Origin: an uncultured Altererythrobacter sp.
Lineage (GTDB): Bacteria > Pseudomonadota > Alphaproteobacteria > Sphingomonadales > Sphingomonadaceae
DNA: 64,000 nt
Reading direction: 5' to 3'
Assembly (NCBI GenBank): GCA_946886565.1
Contig: CAMPIX010000006.1
Location: 97,271 to 161,270, forward strand
Positions within the stretch are counted from its first letter, which is position 1; each line of letters begins with the position of its first letter. Of this stretch, positions 46,270 through 56,426 are shown piece by piece. The notes beneath the pieces were generated by a model. It was given only the letters and a program-made list of their open reading frames with translations. It was not told where the DNA came from and made no database searches. Both the position numbers and the translations under genes were made by a program.

Positions 46270-46944
46270 CTAAAGCGTCGCCTCGATCGCCCTTGCCGCC
46301 GCGACGGGATCGTCCGCGCGGCTGATCGGGCGGCCGACGACGAGCACACTGGCGCCGTCGTCGCGCGCCTGGCGGGGGGTGACGACGCGCTTCTGATCGC
46401 CGGCGCCGTTGCCCGGCAGGCGCAGGCCGGGGACAACGAAGAAGCCGTCCTTCCACTGGTCGCGCACCGCGCCGACCTCGTGCCCCGAACAGACGATGCC
46501 GTCGAGCCCGGCGGTCTCGGCCAGCTCGGCGAGCCGCATGACCTGTTCGTGCGCGCCGCCGCGCACCCCGGTGCGGTCGAGATCGCGGTCGTCCATGCTG
46601 GTGAGCATCGTCACCGCGACGACCCTGGTGCCGTTCGAGGCTGCGGCCTTGGCGTCCTCCATCATCGCGCGCCCGCCGCTCGCGTGGACGGTCACGATCG
46701 CGGGCTCGAGCATGTGGATCGCCTGCATCGCCCCGGCGACGGTGTTGGGGATGTCGTGCAGTTTCAAGTCGAGGAACACCGGCAGCCCGAGGTGCGCGAT
46801 CTCGTGCACCCCGTGGTGCCCGTGCGCGCAGAAGAATTCGAGGCCGAGCTTAACGCCCCCGACGTGCGCCTTGACCTTGCCGGCCAGCGCCTTCGCCGCA
46901 TCGAGCTGCGGCAGGTCGAGCGCGAGATAGACGGGGTTGCTCAT
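46270..46944 (-). CDS. pyrF: Orotidine 5'-phosphate decarboxylase
   Basis: Last step of UMP synthesis. It has 224 residues. The catalytic Asp-Lys-Asp set is visible as D59, K61 and D64 in PVFLDLKLHDIPNTV, and the phosphate loop is in VLVVGRPISRADDP. The ATG at 46944 is set by the 4-base overlap with the lapA stop. Together with lapA upstream and trpF downstream it forms the conserved lapA-pyrF-trpF order of alphaproteobacteria. Confidence 0.95.
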   Translation of the reverse strand: MSNPVYLALDLPQLDAAKALAGKVKAHVGGVKLGLEFFCAHGHHGVHEIAHLGLPVFLDLKLHDIPNTVAGAMQAIHMLEPAIVTVHASGGRAMMEDAKAAASNGTRVVAVTMLTSMDDRDLDRTGVRGGAHEQVMRLAELAETAGLDGIVCSGHEVGAVRDQWKDGFFVVPGLRLPGNGAGDQKRVVTPRQARDDGASVLVVGRPISRADDPVAAARAIEATL

Positions 46945-47297
46945 GCAGGATCTTTGGGCCGATCGGGATCGTCGGGCGTCAGCGGGGGGCTCACCGGGTG
47001 GCGCTCCTCCACCCCCGGCTCGGGCGCCGGCGGCGTGGCCGAGGTGTTGGCGGCCGCGGTGCGATGCGCGGTCTCGAGCGAGCTGATCCGCCGATGGAGC
47101 CGCCATTTCGAGCCCTGGTGCAGCAACCACATCGGCAAGAGGCCGAGCAGGAAAGAGACGATCACCAGCGCCGGAATCTTGGTTTCGAGGACGAGGCCTT
47201 GCCAGATTTTCACTTCGACCGCGGTCCAGTTGAACGCGGAGAAGACCAGCAGCGCGGCCAGCAGCAGGACCCAGACGATCGTTCTTACGACTTGCAT
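46941..47297 (-). CDS. LapA domain-containing inner-membrane protein
   Basis: 118-residue protein of the LapA (DUF1049) family, whose E. coli member supports lipopolysaccharide assembly. Two membrane helices are clear (residues 3-22 and 41-60) with the motif FNWTAVEVKIW between them and FLLGLLPMWLLH in the second. A short coiled stretch (RRISSLETAHR) and a proline-rich tail follow. It is coupled to pyrF by an ATGA overlap. In related genomes ihfB often lies upstream; here purB is upstream instead. Confidence 0.85.
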   Translation of the reverse strand: MQVVRTIVWVLLLAALLVFSAFNWTAVEVKIWQGLVLETKIPALVIVSFLLGLLPMWLLHQGSKWRLHRRISSLETAHRTAAANTSATPPAPEPGVEERHPVSPPLTPDDPDRPKDPA

Positions 47298-47375
47298 GTT
47301 CGCTCTTGCTCCCCGTCGTTCATCGGCGCGATGCTAGTCGCGAAGCCAATCCAAGGGAAGCCCGCCCGGCGCATC

Positions 47376-48686
47376 TCAGCCGAACACCCGATCGAACACC
47401 CGATCGACTTCCTTGAAGTGATAGTCGAGGTCGAACTTCTCCTCGAGCTCGGCATGGCTCAGCGCGGCGGTGACTTCGCTATCGCCTTTGAGCAGGTCCA
47501 GCAGCGAGAGCTCGCCGTCCGATTCCCACACCTTCATCGCGTTGCGCTGGACCAGGCGGTAGGCGTCCTCCCGGCTCACCCCGGCCTGGGTCAGCGCGAG
47601 CAGCACGCGCTGCGAGTGGACGAGGCCGCCCATGCGGTCGAGGTTTGTCTGCATCCGCTCGGGATAGACGAGCAGCTTGTCGATCACCCCGGTGAGCCGC
47701 GCGAGCGCGAAGTCGAGCGTGATCGTGGCGTCGGGGCCGATGAAGCGCTCGACCGAGGAATGGCTGATGTCGCGCTCGTGCCACAGCGCCACGTTCTCGA
47801 GCGCGGGAAGGGCATAGGCGCGGATCATCCGTGCTTGGCCGGTGAGGTTCTCGGTCAGGATCGGGTTGCGCTTGTGCGGCATGGCCGAGCTGCCCTTCTG
47901 CCCGGGCGAGAAGTATTCCTCGGCCTCGAGCACCTCGGTGCGCTGGAGATGGCGGATTTCGACCGCGACGCGCTCGATCGAGCCCGCGATCACCGCCAGC
48001 GTGGCGAAGAACATCGCATGCCGGTCGCGCGGGATGACCTGGGTGGAGATCGGCTCGACCGCGAGGCCGAGCCGCTCGGCGACGTGCTCCTCCACCGCCG
48101 GATCGACATTGGCGAAGGTGCCGACCGCGCCCGAGATCGCGCAGGTCGCGATCTCCTCGCGCGCCGCGACGAGCCGTTTGCGGCAGCGCGCGAACTCGGC
48201 GTAGGCCTGCGCGAGCTTGAGCCCGAAGGTCACCGGCTCTGCATGAATGCCGTGGCTGCGGCCGATGGTGGGGGTGTACTTGTGCTCCTCGGCCCGGCGC
48301 CGGATCGCGGCGAGCAGCAGGTCGAGGTCTTCGAGCAGAATGTCGCTGGCGCGGGCGAGTTGGACCGCGAGCGTGGTGTCGAGCACGTCCGAGCTGGTCA
48401 TGCCCTGGTGCATGAAGCGCGCCTCGTCTCCCACCTGCTCGGCGACCCAGGTGAGGAAAGCGATCACGTCGTGCTTGGTCACCGCCTCGATCGCGTCGAT
48501 CGCTTCGACGTCGATCTTCGGGTCGGTCGCCCACCAGTCCCACAGCGCCTTCGCCGCGCTCTCGGGCACGACGCCGAGCTCGCCGAGCTTCTCGGTCGCG
48601 TGCGCCTCGATCTCGAACCAGATGCGATAGCGCACCTCGGGCTCCCAGATCGCGGTCATCTCTGGGCGGGCGTAGCGGGGGACCAT
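47376..48686 (-). CDS. purB: Adenylosuccinate lyase
   Basis: Catalyses two fumarate-releasing steps of purine synthesis (SAICAR to AICAR, adenylosuccinate to AMP). It has 436 residues. The superfamily signature [10 protein letters not shown], the catalytic-site segments [15 protein letters not shown] and [14 protein letters not shown], and an N-terminal [10 protein letters not shown] identify it. The start at 48686 (MVPRYARP) is usual; a longer frame lacks support. It is divergent from the DUF3857 gene across 118 bp. Confidence 0.95.
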   Translation of the reverse strand: MVPRYARPEMTAIWEPEVRYRIWFEIEAHATEKLGELGVVPESAAKALWDWWATDPKIDVEAIDAIEAVTKHDVIAFLTWVAEQVGDEARFMHQGMTSSDVLDTTLAVQLARASDILLEDLDLLLAAIRRRAEEHKYTPTIGRSHGIHAEPVTFGLKLAQAYAEFARCRKRLVAAREEIATCAISGAVGTFANVDPAVEEHVAERLGLAVEPISTQVIPRDRHAMFFATLAVIAGSIERVAVEIRHLQRTEVLEAEEYFSPGQKGSSAMPHKRNPILTENLTGQARMIRAYALPALENVALWHERDISHSSVERFIGPDATITLDFALARLTGVIDKLLVYPERMQTNLDRMGGLVHSQRVLLALTQAGVSREDAYRLVQRNAMKVWESDGELSLLDLLKGDSEVTAALSHAELEEKFDLDYHFKEVDRVFDRVFG

Positions 48687-48804
48687 GTCAGACTCCGGGG
48701 ACGGGTGTGTTCTTGCCGCGGCGGCTAGTGTCCGGCAGCCGCATTGGCAACCCGCGTGATAGGCGATAGACATCGAGGCAACGGCATAAAATGGGGCGGG
48801 GGCT

Positions 48805-51597
48805 ATGCGTCGTTTCGGTTATCTGTTCGCATGCGGTCTGATCGCAGCGGCGACGCCGGCGTGGGCGGGCGAGGAAATCCTCTATCGCCCGGCGCCCGAG
48901 TGGGTGGAGCCGGCCGAACTGCCGCCGGCCGGGAGCGATCCGGGGAAGCCGATCCGGCTGATCGAATCGCAGGTCCGGCTCGATGGCGGTACGGTGTGGG
49001 AATATCGCCAGATGGCGGTCGCACTCGAAACGCCCGAGGCCCTGAGCGGACTGGGCACGATCACGGCGAACTGGCTGCCCGACAAGGGTGACCTGATCGT
49101 CCACGCGATCGAGCTGCTCCGCGACGGCAAGCCGATCGACGTGCTCGACGATGGCGTCCGGTTCGAAGTGTTGCGGCGCGAACAGCAGCTCGAACAGCGC
49201 GTGCTCGACGGCGGACTCACCGCCACGCTCGCGGTGCCGGGGCTGCGTCTGGGCGACACGATACGCGTCGCCTATTCGATCACCAAGCGCGATCAGGCGC
49301 TCGATGACGAGATGGAATGGAGTGCCTTTGTTGCCGCCGAACCGATGCCGCTCGCCTCGGGCCGCATCATCGCATCCTGGCCGAGCGGCACGGAGGTGAA
49401 TCACAAGGCGACCGGTCTGGGCGATACCGCGGCGGTGTCGCATGCCGGGGGTATCACCTCGCTCACGATCGAGATGCCGGTTGCGGAACCGGAGGAAATG
49501 CCGCTCGATGCGCCCGCGCGGTTTCGCGTTCCGCCGATGGTTCAGATCGGCACGTTCGATAGCTGGCGGGCCGTGTCGGCCACGATGGCGCCATATTACG
49601 ACCCGGCCGGAACGATTGCACCCGCCGGCGCGATTGCGGGCGAGATCGAGGACATCCGCGCTGCCACCGGCGATCCCCTCGCCCGCGCGGCGCTGGCGGT
49701 ACAACTCGTCCAGGATGAAATCGGATACCTGATGAACGGCCTCGACGGCGGCAACTACCTGCCGCAGTCTCCGGCGGAAACCTGGGAGAAGCGCTTCGGC
49801 GACTGCAAGGCGAAATCGTTCCTTCTCCTCGCCATCCTGCGCGAGCTCGGCATCGCGGCCGAGGTCGTGCTGGTCCGGTCCGAGGGCGGCGACGCGCTGC
49901 CCGAAATGCTGCCGCTGCCCGGCAATTTCGATCACATGATCGTGCGCGCCGACATCGGCGGCCAACCCTACTGGCTTGACGGGACAAGCGTCGGGACGCG
50001 GCTGTCCACCATCGGGGCCGTGCCGCGCTTCGGGCATGTCCTTCCACTGCGTGCGGGCGGAGCCGCGCTGGAGACGATCGCAATGCGGCCGCAGCCGGTT
50101 CCCGACCGCACCGTGCGCTTTACGGTCGATCAGAGCGCGGGGATCGGCGTGCCCGCGCTATTCGATCTGGAACTGACTGTTTCGGGGCCCTTCGCCTCCG
50201 CGTTCCGGATGCTGTCGCAGCTGGAAGACAGCGAGCAGAAGGATTCCGCGGTTTACGGAGCTACCGCGGGCATCGTCGGGCCGTATCAGCCGATCGAGAC
50301 GTCGATCGTCTACGACGACGAGCGCGGCAGCGCCACGATCGCGGTCGAAGGCCTCATGACCACGCCGTGGACCATGGAGGACGGACGCTATCGGCTCGAG
50401 TTTCCGTATCAGCCTGCCTCGGCGTTCGGGTTCGATGTCGACCGGGCGCGAACCGAGTGGCGCAACTTGCCGGTAATCGTGAACGGCCCCCTGTTCTGGC
50501 GTACGGAAGTCGAGTGGCTTCTGCCGGGGGGCGGGGAGGGCTTCGCGCTGCGTGGGCAGGCCGATTTCGAAAGCGAGATCGGCGGCAACCTGATTCGGTC
50601 CACAGGCGGTATCGAGGGCGAGCGCTTCGCGTTGTCGCAGGATCTGAAGAGCCTCGCATGGGAAATTCCTGCGGCGGAACTGGCAAGCGTCAAGCGCGAT
50701 ACGATCCGCATGCAGCGGCAGCTTCCGCGGCTGGTCGCTCCGGTCGAAGCGCGCCGCGCGTGGGACTATCGCGGCGAGGACCGGGCACTGTTGGGCGATA
50801 TCGAAAGCGCCTACGCGGCCCTCGTCGAACAGGAGGATGCCGACGTGGCGGACGCTTACGTCAATCGCGCCGCCTTCCGCGCAGGAATCGGGGATTGGCA
50901 AGGCGCACTGGCCGATCTCGACGTGACGATCGAACGTGAGCCGACCGCCGGAAGCTATCTCCAGCGTGCGCAGGCGAAGCGGCAGACCGGCGATCTCGAA
51001 GGCGCACTGGCCGATCTGGAAGCGGCCGCGCGGCTCGATCCGGAGAGCGCCGACCATTATACCCAAATCGAGATTCTGGGCGAACTGCAACGCGGGGAGG
51101 AGGCGATCGCCCTGGCCGAGGACGCCGCCTTGCTGGCCACCGATCCGGACTTGGGCGATATCCAGGTCGCCTACGCCGAAGGCTGGGCAGGGCAGCACGA
51201 GAGCGGACTGGCCCGGCTCGAAGCAATTGCCGAAACGGCCCGGCCGCAGTCCGCAGCATTCAATGCGCTGTGCTGGTATTCGGGGATCTGGGACCTGGCG
51301 ACGCAGGCGACGCTGCCGGTCTGTCTCAAGGCAGTCGAACAGACAGGCCTGGGATACGCTGCGCTCGATAGCCGGGCGGTCGTATTGTTCCGGCTCGGCA
51401 AGGCGGAAGAGGCGCTGGTCGATCTGAACAAGGCGCTCGCCGCCGCCCCGGGCCTGCATGCTTCGCGCTACATGCGCGGGATCGTGCGCCTGTCGCTGGG
51501 CGATCGAGGCGGCCGGGAAGATCTCGCATTGGCGCTCGCCGCCGAACCCGCGCTCGCGGCGACTTACGGCGCTTACGGATTCACGCCTCCGGAGTGA
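48805..51597 (+). CDS. DUF3857/transglutaminase-like/TPR exported protein
   Basis: Exported protein of 930 residues. After a signal peptide (1-21, ending TPAWA) comes a DUF3857 beta domain (RLIESQVRLDGGTVWEYRQMAV). A transglutaminase-like domain follows with a complete Cys-His-Asp triad: Cys in RFGDCKAKS, His in NFDHMIV and Asp in YWLDGTS (about residues 333-393). The C-terminal quarter holds TPR-like helical repeats (AYVNRAAFRAGIGDWQGALADL, YLQRAQAKRQTGDLEGALADL). Substrates are unknown; the family is thought to act on periplasmic proteins or peptides. It stands alone between purB and radC. Confidence 0.87.
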   Translation: MRRFGYLFACGLIAAATPAWAGEEILYRPAPEWVEPAELPPAGSDPGKPIRLIESQVRLDGGTVWEYRQMAVALETPEALSGLGTITANWLPDKGDLIVHAIELLRDGKPIDVLDDGVRFEVLRREQQLEQRVLDGGLTATLAVPGLRLGDTIRVAYSITKRDQALDDEMEWSAFVAAEPMPLASGRIIASWPSGTEVNHKATGLGDTAAVSHAGGITSLTIEMPVAEPEEMPLDAPARFRVPPMVQIGTFDSWRAVSATMAPYYDPAGTIAPAGAIAGEIEDIRAATGDPLARAALAVQLVQDEIGYLMNGLDGGNYLPQSPAETWEKRFGDCKAKSFLLLAILRELGIAAEVVLVRSEGGDALPEMLPLPGNFDHMIVRADIGGQPYWLDGTSVGTRLSTIGAVPRFGHVLPLRAGGAALETIAMRPQPVPDRTVRFTVDQSAGIGVPALFDLELTVSGPFASAFRMLSQLEDSEQKDSAVYGATAGIVGPYQPIETSIVYDDERGSATIAVEGLMTTPWTMEDGRYRLEFPYQPASAFGFDVDRARTEWRNLPVIVNGPLFWRTEVEWLLPGGGEGFALRGQADFESEIGGNLIRSTGGIEGERFALSQDLKSLAWEIPAAELASVKRDTIRMQRQLPRLVAPVEARRAWDYRGEDRALLGDIESAYAALVEQEDADVADAYVNRAAFRAGIGDWQGALADLDVTIEREPTAGSYLQRAQAKRQTGDLEGALADLEAAARLDPESADHYTQIEILGELQRGEEAIALAEDAALLATDPDLGDIQVAYAEGWAGQHESGLARLEAIAETARPQSAAFNALCWYSGIWDLATQATLPVCLKAVEQTGLGYAALDSRAVVLFRLGKAEEALVDLNKALAAAPGLHASRYMRGIVRLSLGDRGGREDLALALAAEPALAATYGAYGFTPPE

Positions 51598-51621
51598 ATC
51601 GCGCGACGAACCGCAAACAAG

Positions 51622-52368
51622 CTAGATCAGACCTTTAGCCTTGAGGCTGACGTGCCCCTCTCGCCCGACGATCACATGATCGTGAACCACGATCCCGAGC
51701 AGGCGGCCGGCTTCGGCGATGCGCCGCGTGATGTCGATATCGGCCCGGCTCGGCTCGGGATTGCCGCTTGGATGATTGTGGACCAGAATCATCGCGCTCG
51801 CGCCGACGTCGAGCGCCTTCTTAACCACCTCGCGCGGATGGATCGCGGCTTCGTCGACCGAGCCGTCGCCGACGTGGTGGTCCACGATCAGCCGATTGCG
51901 CGTGTCGAGATAGAGCACGCGCACGCGCTCGACCGTCAGGTGCGCCATGTCGATCGTCAGATAGTCGAGCAGCGCCTGCCAGCTTCCCAGCACCGGCTTC
52001 TGCTGCACCGCGCCGCGCGCCATGCGCCGGGTGGCGAGCGCGACCGCCTTGAGCGTGGCCGCGCCGGTCTCGCCCATGCCCCTGATCTGCCGCAGGGCGC
52101 CGGGCTCGGCATTGAGCACCGCGGGAAGGGAGCCGAACCGTTCGAGCAACGCCTTGGCAAGCGGCTTCGTGTCGCCGCGCGGATTCGCGGCGAAGAGCAG
52201 ATATTCGAGCACTTCGTAATCTGCGAGAGCCTCGGCGCCGCCTGTCAGCAGGCGCTGACGCAGCCGCGCGCGATGGCCCGCCCTGCCGGGAGAACCCCTG
52301 GCTTCGTTTGCGATTTCTTCGTCTTGCGGCAACCTTCCCCCCGTCGTCGCGTTCGACATGCGATGCAT
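51622..52368 (-). CDS. radC: RadC family JAB-domain protein
   Basis: 248 residues with an N-terminal helix-hairpin-helix region (LRQIRGMGETGAATLKAV) and a C-terminal JAB/MPN metal-binding domain with HNHPSGNPEPSRAD (His-x-His and Asp ligands). Despite the name, a direct role in DNA repair is not established for the family. The copy is chromosomal, full length and flanked by housekeeping genes, unlike plasmid or prophage copies. The start may be 52368 or the ATG at 52359. It is divergent from ydbH across 35 bp. Confidence 0.9.
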   Translation of the reverse strand: MHRMSNATTGGRLPQDEEIANEARGSPGRAGHRARLRQRLLTGGAEALADYEVLEYLLFAANPRGDTKPLAKALLERFGSLPAVLNAEPGALRQIRGMGETGAATLKAVALATRRMARGAVQQKPVLGSWQALLDYLTIDMAHLTVERVRVLYLDTRNRLIVDHHVGDGSVDEAAIHPREVVKKALDVGASAMILVHNHPSGNPEPSRADIDITRRIAEAGRLLGIVVHDHVIVGREGHVSLKAKGLI

Positions 52369-52403
52369 TGCCTTTGCCCGGCGATGCGCGCAAGTGTGAG
52401 ACG

Positions 52404-55400
52404 ATGGCGCTGGCCGAAGACGACAATGCGAACGAGGCCGGGACTGCAGCGCCGCGCCGCCGCTTGATGAAGTGGCGCTGGCGCGTCTCGCTCGCGCTCC
52501 TTCTGGTGATCGCTGTCGGGCTGGCCGCGGCGTGGTTCACCCGCGAGCGGATCGCAGGCAATGTCATCGCCGGATTGCTCGCGGAGTACGATCTTCCCGC
52601 GCAGTACGAGATCGAGAGCGTCGGACCGAGGCAGCAAGTGCTGCGCGATGTCGTGATCGGCGATCCGCTGCTCCCCGACCTGACGATCGAGCGCGTCACG
52701 GTGCACCTGCGCTACCGCTTCGGCACTCCGACGATCGGCCGGATCGAACTCGAGCGTCCGCGGCTGTTCGGGAGCTGGCGTGGAGGCGCGCTCAGTTTCG
52801 GAACGCTCGACCGCGTGCTGTTTCGCGACACCGGCCAGCCGCCCGGTCTGCCGGATTACGACGTTTCCGTGATCGACGGCCGCGCGCTGATGGAGACGGA
52901 TTACGGCCCCGTCGGGGTCAAGGCCGAGGGCGCAGGGGAGCTCGACGACGGCTTTTCAGGCGTGATCGCGGCGGTCGCGCCCAAGCTCAACGGCGCAGGC
53001 TGCGCAGCCGCCGATGCGAGCGCCTATGGCCGGGTAACGACCGAGGCGGGCAAGCTGCGCTTTTCCGGGCCGCTGCGACTCGCTGACCTCGCTTGTCCCG
53101 AAACTGGGATACGGCTGACCGATGCCGTGCTTTCGCTGGATGCCACGGCGGACGCGGATTTCGGCGGGGCGGAGGGCAGGGCAACCATCGCGAGCGGTGC
53201 GCTCGCCGCCGGCGAGACGCGGGCGAACGGGATCAACGGCACGGTGCGCGCAACCTGGCGCAACGACCAGTTCAACGCGCGCTACTCACTTGTCGGACGT
53301 GGCCTTGCGCATCCGCAGGGGCGGCTGGCCGTGCTCACCGCAAGCGGAGCGATGCGCGCGCGTAACGGTTTCGCGAGAGTCGACCTGCAAGGCGAGATCG
53401 AAGGCAACGACTTGCGCATGGGAGATGGTCTGGAGCGCGCGATCCGCGGTTTCGGCGCGGCGGGGCAGGGCACGCTGCTCGCACCGCTGCTCGAACGCGC
53501 GACCGGCAGTCTGATGCGCGAATCGCGGGGCAGCCGGGTCGCGGCGAACGTAACCGTGCGGCTGCGCGACGAATCGCTCTCGGTAATCGTGCCGCAGGCG
53601 ACGCTGCGGGGCGGCAGCGGCACGGCATTGCTGGCGCTCTCGCGCGCGCAGTTCAGCCGGGTCGGTGCGGGCCTGCCGCGGATTACCGGCAATTTCAGCA
53701 CCGGCGGCGAAGGGCTGCCTCGGATCACCGGGCGGATGGAGCGCGTGCCCGGTCGCGATCCGCTGCTGCGCTTGCGGATGGCGGAATATGCGGCGGGCGA
53801 TTCGCGGCTCGCGATCCCCGAGCTCGTCGTCGCGCAGGGCGCGGGTGGGCGGATCGGCTTTTCGGGCCGCGCGATCGCTTCGGGCGCCTTGCCAGGTGGA
53901 TCGGCGCGCGATCTGGTGGTTCCGCTCGACGGCAACTGGTCTAGTGCGGCCGGGCTGGCGCTGTGGCGCGGATGCACGGATTTCCGGTTCGCCAATCTTG
54001 CGGTCGCCGAACTCGTCGTCGAACGGCGAACGCTGACGCTGTGCCCTCGCCGCGGCGCGCCGATCCTCGCTTACGGACCGCGCGGACTGCGTATCGCGGC
54101 CGGGGCGCCCTCGCTCGACCTGACCGGCGAGCTCGCCGGCACCCCGATCGCGCTCGACTCGGGTCCGATCGGGTTCGCCTGGCCGGGCAACTTCTCGGCG
54201 CGCGATGTGGTCGTCGCGCTTGGGCCCGATGCGGAGGCGAACCGCTTCCGCGTGAGCGACATCAGCGCGACGCTCGGCAACGAGATCGCGGGCACTTTCG
54301 AGGATGCCGACGTTTCGCTCTTCGCGGTGCCGCTCGACTTGCGGCAGACGAGCGGCACCTGGCGCTATGCCGGGGGCGTGCTCTCGCTCGCGGACGGCAG
54401 CTTCGTGCTCGAGGACCGCAGCGAAGCCGATCGCTTCAACCCGCTGATCGCGCGCGACGCGACCCTGACGCTCGAAGACAACCTGATCCGCGCCCACGCC
54501 GTCCTGCGCGAACCCACGAGCGGGCGCGAGGTGACCGAGGTGGCGATCGTGCACGATCTCGGCAGCGGTACCGGCCACGCCGACTTGACGGTCGACGGAT
54601 TGCTGCTCGACGAATCGCTCCAGCCCGACATGCTCAGCACGCTCGCGCTCGGCGTGATCGCCAACGCCAGCGGCACGGTCACCGGCACCGGACGGATCGA
54701 CTGGGGTGCGGCGGGCGTCACCAGCTCGGGGCGCTTCTCGAGCGATGATCTCGATTTCGCCGCTGCCTTCGGCCCGGTGCGCGACGCATCGGGCACGATC
54801 GTGTTCGACGATCTCATCAATCTCACCACCGCGCCGGGGCAGCGCATCCGGGTCGGTTCGGTCAATCCGGGGATCGAGGTGACCGACGGCGAGGTCGAGT
54901 TCGCACTGCGCGAAGGGCAGTTCCTCGGCGTCACGGGCGGCACCTGGCCGTTCATGGGGGGCACGCTGACGCTGCGCCCGGTGAACCTCAATCTCGGGGT
55001 GAGCGAGCGGCGCGCCTATGTGTTCGAAATCCGCGGGCTCGACGCCGCGACGTTCGTCCAGCAGTTCGAGCTCGGCAATATCAATGCCACCGGCACCTTC
55101 GACGGGGTGGTGCCGATCGTGTTCGACGAACAAGGCAACGGCACGATCGATCAAGGGCGTCTCGTGTCGCGCCCACCCGGCGGCAACGTCGCCTACGTCG
55201 GCGAGCTGACATACGAGGACCTCTCGCCGATCGCGAACTTCGCGTTCGATGCGCTGCGCTCGCTCGACTACCGCGAGATGACGATCGAGATGAACGGCAG
55301 CCTCGCGGGCGAGATCATCACCGAAGTCCGTTTCACCGGCGTGAGCCAGGGGGAGGGCGCGAGCGAGAACTTCATCACCCGTCAGATCGCCGGGCTGCCG

Positions 55401-55628
55401 CTCGAATTTCGCATCAACATTCGCGCAGCGTTCGCGCAGCTCCTTTCCAACGTGCGCTCGCTCTACGATCCTGCGTTCGTGCGCGATCCGCGTGAGCTCG
55501 GGCTGCTGACCGACGACGGCGAGCGCCTGAGGCGGGAAGTCACGCCTCCTGCCGAGGCAATCAAGCCCGACGACATTATTCCCGACGAACAGCCCGTTCA
55601 GACCCAGGAAAGCGAGACTATGCCATGA
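52404..55628 (+). CDS. ydbH: YdbH family intermembrane lipid-bridge protein
   Basis: AsmA-like protein of 1074 residues. One N-terminal membrane helix (about residues 22-43, WRVSLALLLVIAVGLAAAWF) anchors it in the inner membrane. The rest is a very long run of beta strands expected to form a hydrophobic groove across the periplasm. The C-terminal YdbH signature includes LNLGVSERRAYVFEIRGLDA and DGVVPIVFDEQGNGTIDQGRL. In E. coli YdbH works with lipoprotein YnbE as a phospholipid bridge to the outer membrane, redundant with TamB and YhdP. Here ynbE and ydbL follow with overlapping codons. The start at 52404 (MALAEDDNAN) is chosen because the upstream frame overlaps radC. Confidence 0.9.
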   Translation: MALAEDDNANEAGTAAPRRRLMKWRWRVSLALLLVIAVGLAAAWFTRERIAGNVIAGLLAEYDLPAQYEIESVGPRQQVLRDVVIGDPLLPDLTIERVTVHLRYRFGTPTIGRIELERPRLFGSWRGGALSFGTLDRVLFRDTGQPPGLPDYDVSVIDGRALMETDYGPVGVKAEGAGELDDGFSGVIAAVAPKLNGAGCAAADASAYGRVTTEAGKLRFSGPLRLADLACPETGIRLTDAVLSLDATADADFGGAEGRATIASGALAAGETRANGINGTVRATWRNDQFNARYSLVGRGLAHPQGRLAVLTASGAMRARNGFARVDLQGEIEGNDLRMGDGLERAIRGFGAAGQGTLLAPLLERATGSLMRESRGSRVAANVTVRLRDESLSVIVPQATLRGGSGTALLALSRAQFSRVGAGLPRITGNFSTGGEGLPRITGRMERVPGRDPLLRLRMAEYAAGDSRLAIPELVVAQGAGGRIGFSGRAIASGALPGGSARDLVVPLDGNWSSAAGLALWRGCTDFRFANLAVAELVVERRTLTLCPRRGAPILAYGPRGLRIAAGAPSLDLTGELAGTPIALDSGPIGFAWPGNFSARDVVVALGPDAEANRFRVSDISATLGNEIAGTFEDADVSLFAVPLDLRQTSGTWRYAGGVLSLADGSFVLEDRSEADRFNPLIARDATLTLEDNLIRAHAVLREPTSGREVTEVAIVHDLGSGTGHADLTVDGLLLDESLQPDMLSTLALGVIANASGTVTGTGRIDWGAAGVTSSGRFSSDDLDFAAAFGPVRDASGTIVFDDLINLTTAPGQRIRVGSVNPGIEVTDGEVEFALREGQFLGVTGGTWPFMGGTLTLRPVNLNLGVSERRAYVFEIRGLDAATFVQQFELGNINATGTFDGVVPIVFDEQGNGTIDQGRLVSRPPGGNVAYVGELTYEDLSPIANFAFDALRSLDYREMTIEMNGSLAGEIITEVRFTGVSQGEGASENFITRQIAGLPLEFRINIRAAFAQLLSNVRSLYDPAFVRDPRELGLLTDDGERLRREVTPPAEAIKPDDIIPDEQPVQTQESETMP

Positions 55629-55885
55629 AGTCAGTCGAATTGACTGCCCGCCGAGCGCCTGCGACAATCCGTCTCATGCGGGGAAAGCGATCGGTGCGAG
55701 GATGGGCGAAAGGTTCGCTGCCGCTGGTGGTGGCAGGTTCGCTGGCCGTGGGGGGGTGCATCTCTGTCGAGGCGCCCGACAAGCCTATCGTCATCGAACT
55801 CAACATCAACATCCGGCAGGAAGTGATCTACCGGCTCGCGGAAGACGCGGGCGAAACGATCGAGGAAAACGCGGATATCTTCTGA
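55625..55885 (+). CDS. ynbE: YnbE family outer-membrane lipoprotein
   Basis: Small lipoprotein, 86 residues from the ATG at 55625. The lipobox is LAVGGC (Cys45), followed by the family stretch EAPDKPIVIELNINIRQEVIYRL and the end ENADIF, which mirrors the ...SDLF end of E. coli YnbE. The signal segment is long if translation starts at the ATGA overlap with ydbH; an inner ATG at 55676 would give a more ordinary 27-residue leader. In E. coli YnbE polymerises by beta-strand addition to the YdbH C-terminus at the outer membrane. The stop overlaps the ydbL start. Confidence 0.88.
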   Translation: MKSVELTARRAPATIRLMRGKRSVRGWAKGSLPLVVAGSLAVGGCISVEAPDKPIVIELNINIRQEVIYRLAEDAGETIEENADIF

Positions 55886-56295
55886 TGGAGACCGTTATGA
55901 ACAGGGATTTGCTTCGCAAGGCGGCGCTTGCTGCCGCCGGTTTCGCACTCGCTGCCGGAGGGCTCGCCGCGCCGGCGCAGGCGCAGCGCGATCCGGCTTA
56001 CGAAGCCGCACGCGAAAGCGGCAAGGTGGGCGAGAAGATGGACGGATATCTCGGCATCGTGGGCGCATCCACGCCCGCGCTGCAGCGGCTCGTCAACGAT
56101 ATCAACATTCAGCGGCGCGCGGTTTACGCGCAGAAGGCGCAGGCGGCCAATGCGACGCTGGAGGAGTACGCGCTGACCGCCGGGTGTATCGCCATCGCGC
56201 GGACCGAGCCGGGTGAGAAGTATCAGGCGCCCGACGGTTCATGGAAGACACGCACCAGCGCTCCGCCCGAACGCGACAGCCGCTGCCCGGGCTGA
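55885..56295 (+). CDS. ydbL: YdbL family periplasmic protein (DUF1318)
   Basis: Exported protein of 136 residues with a signal peptide (about 1-33, ending PAQA). The DUF1318 region contains ARESGKVGEKMDGYLGIV and VNDINIQRRAVYAQKAQAAN, then CIAIARTEPGEKYQAPDGSWK. In E. coli YdbL modulates YdbH-YnbE assembly. Its start codon overlaps the ynbE stop by one base, completing the ydbH-ynbE-ydbL operon. A second ATG at 55897 (MNRDLL) could also serve as start. The 131-bp gap before atpI probably contains the atp promoter. Confidence 0.87.
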   Translation: METVMNRDLLRKAALAAAGFALAAGGLAAPAQAQRDPAYEAARESGKVGEKMDGYLGIVGASTPALQRLVNDINIQRRAVYAQKAQAANATLEEYALTAGCIAIARTEPGEKYQAPDGSWKTRTSAPPERDSRCPG

Positions 56296-56426
56296 CACCG
56301 CCCGCAAACTTCTCCCGCATTGCAGCAACCCGCCGATTGACTCGGCCATAGGCCCCGCCTAAGGGGGCGGCGCCTTCGGCGGGCAACTCTTGCCCGTGCC
56401 TCGCCTTCCGTCACAAGGAGCATGGC

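Noticed and set aside
51622..52368. radC as sign of a mobile element
   Set aside because: It is full length, flanked by housekeeping genes and normal in composition; no integrase, toxin-antitoxin or phage gene is nearby.
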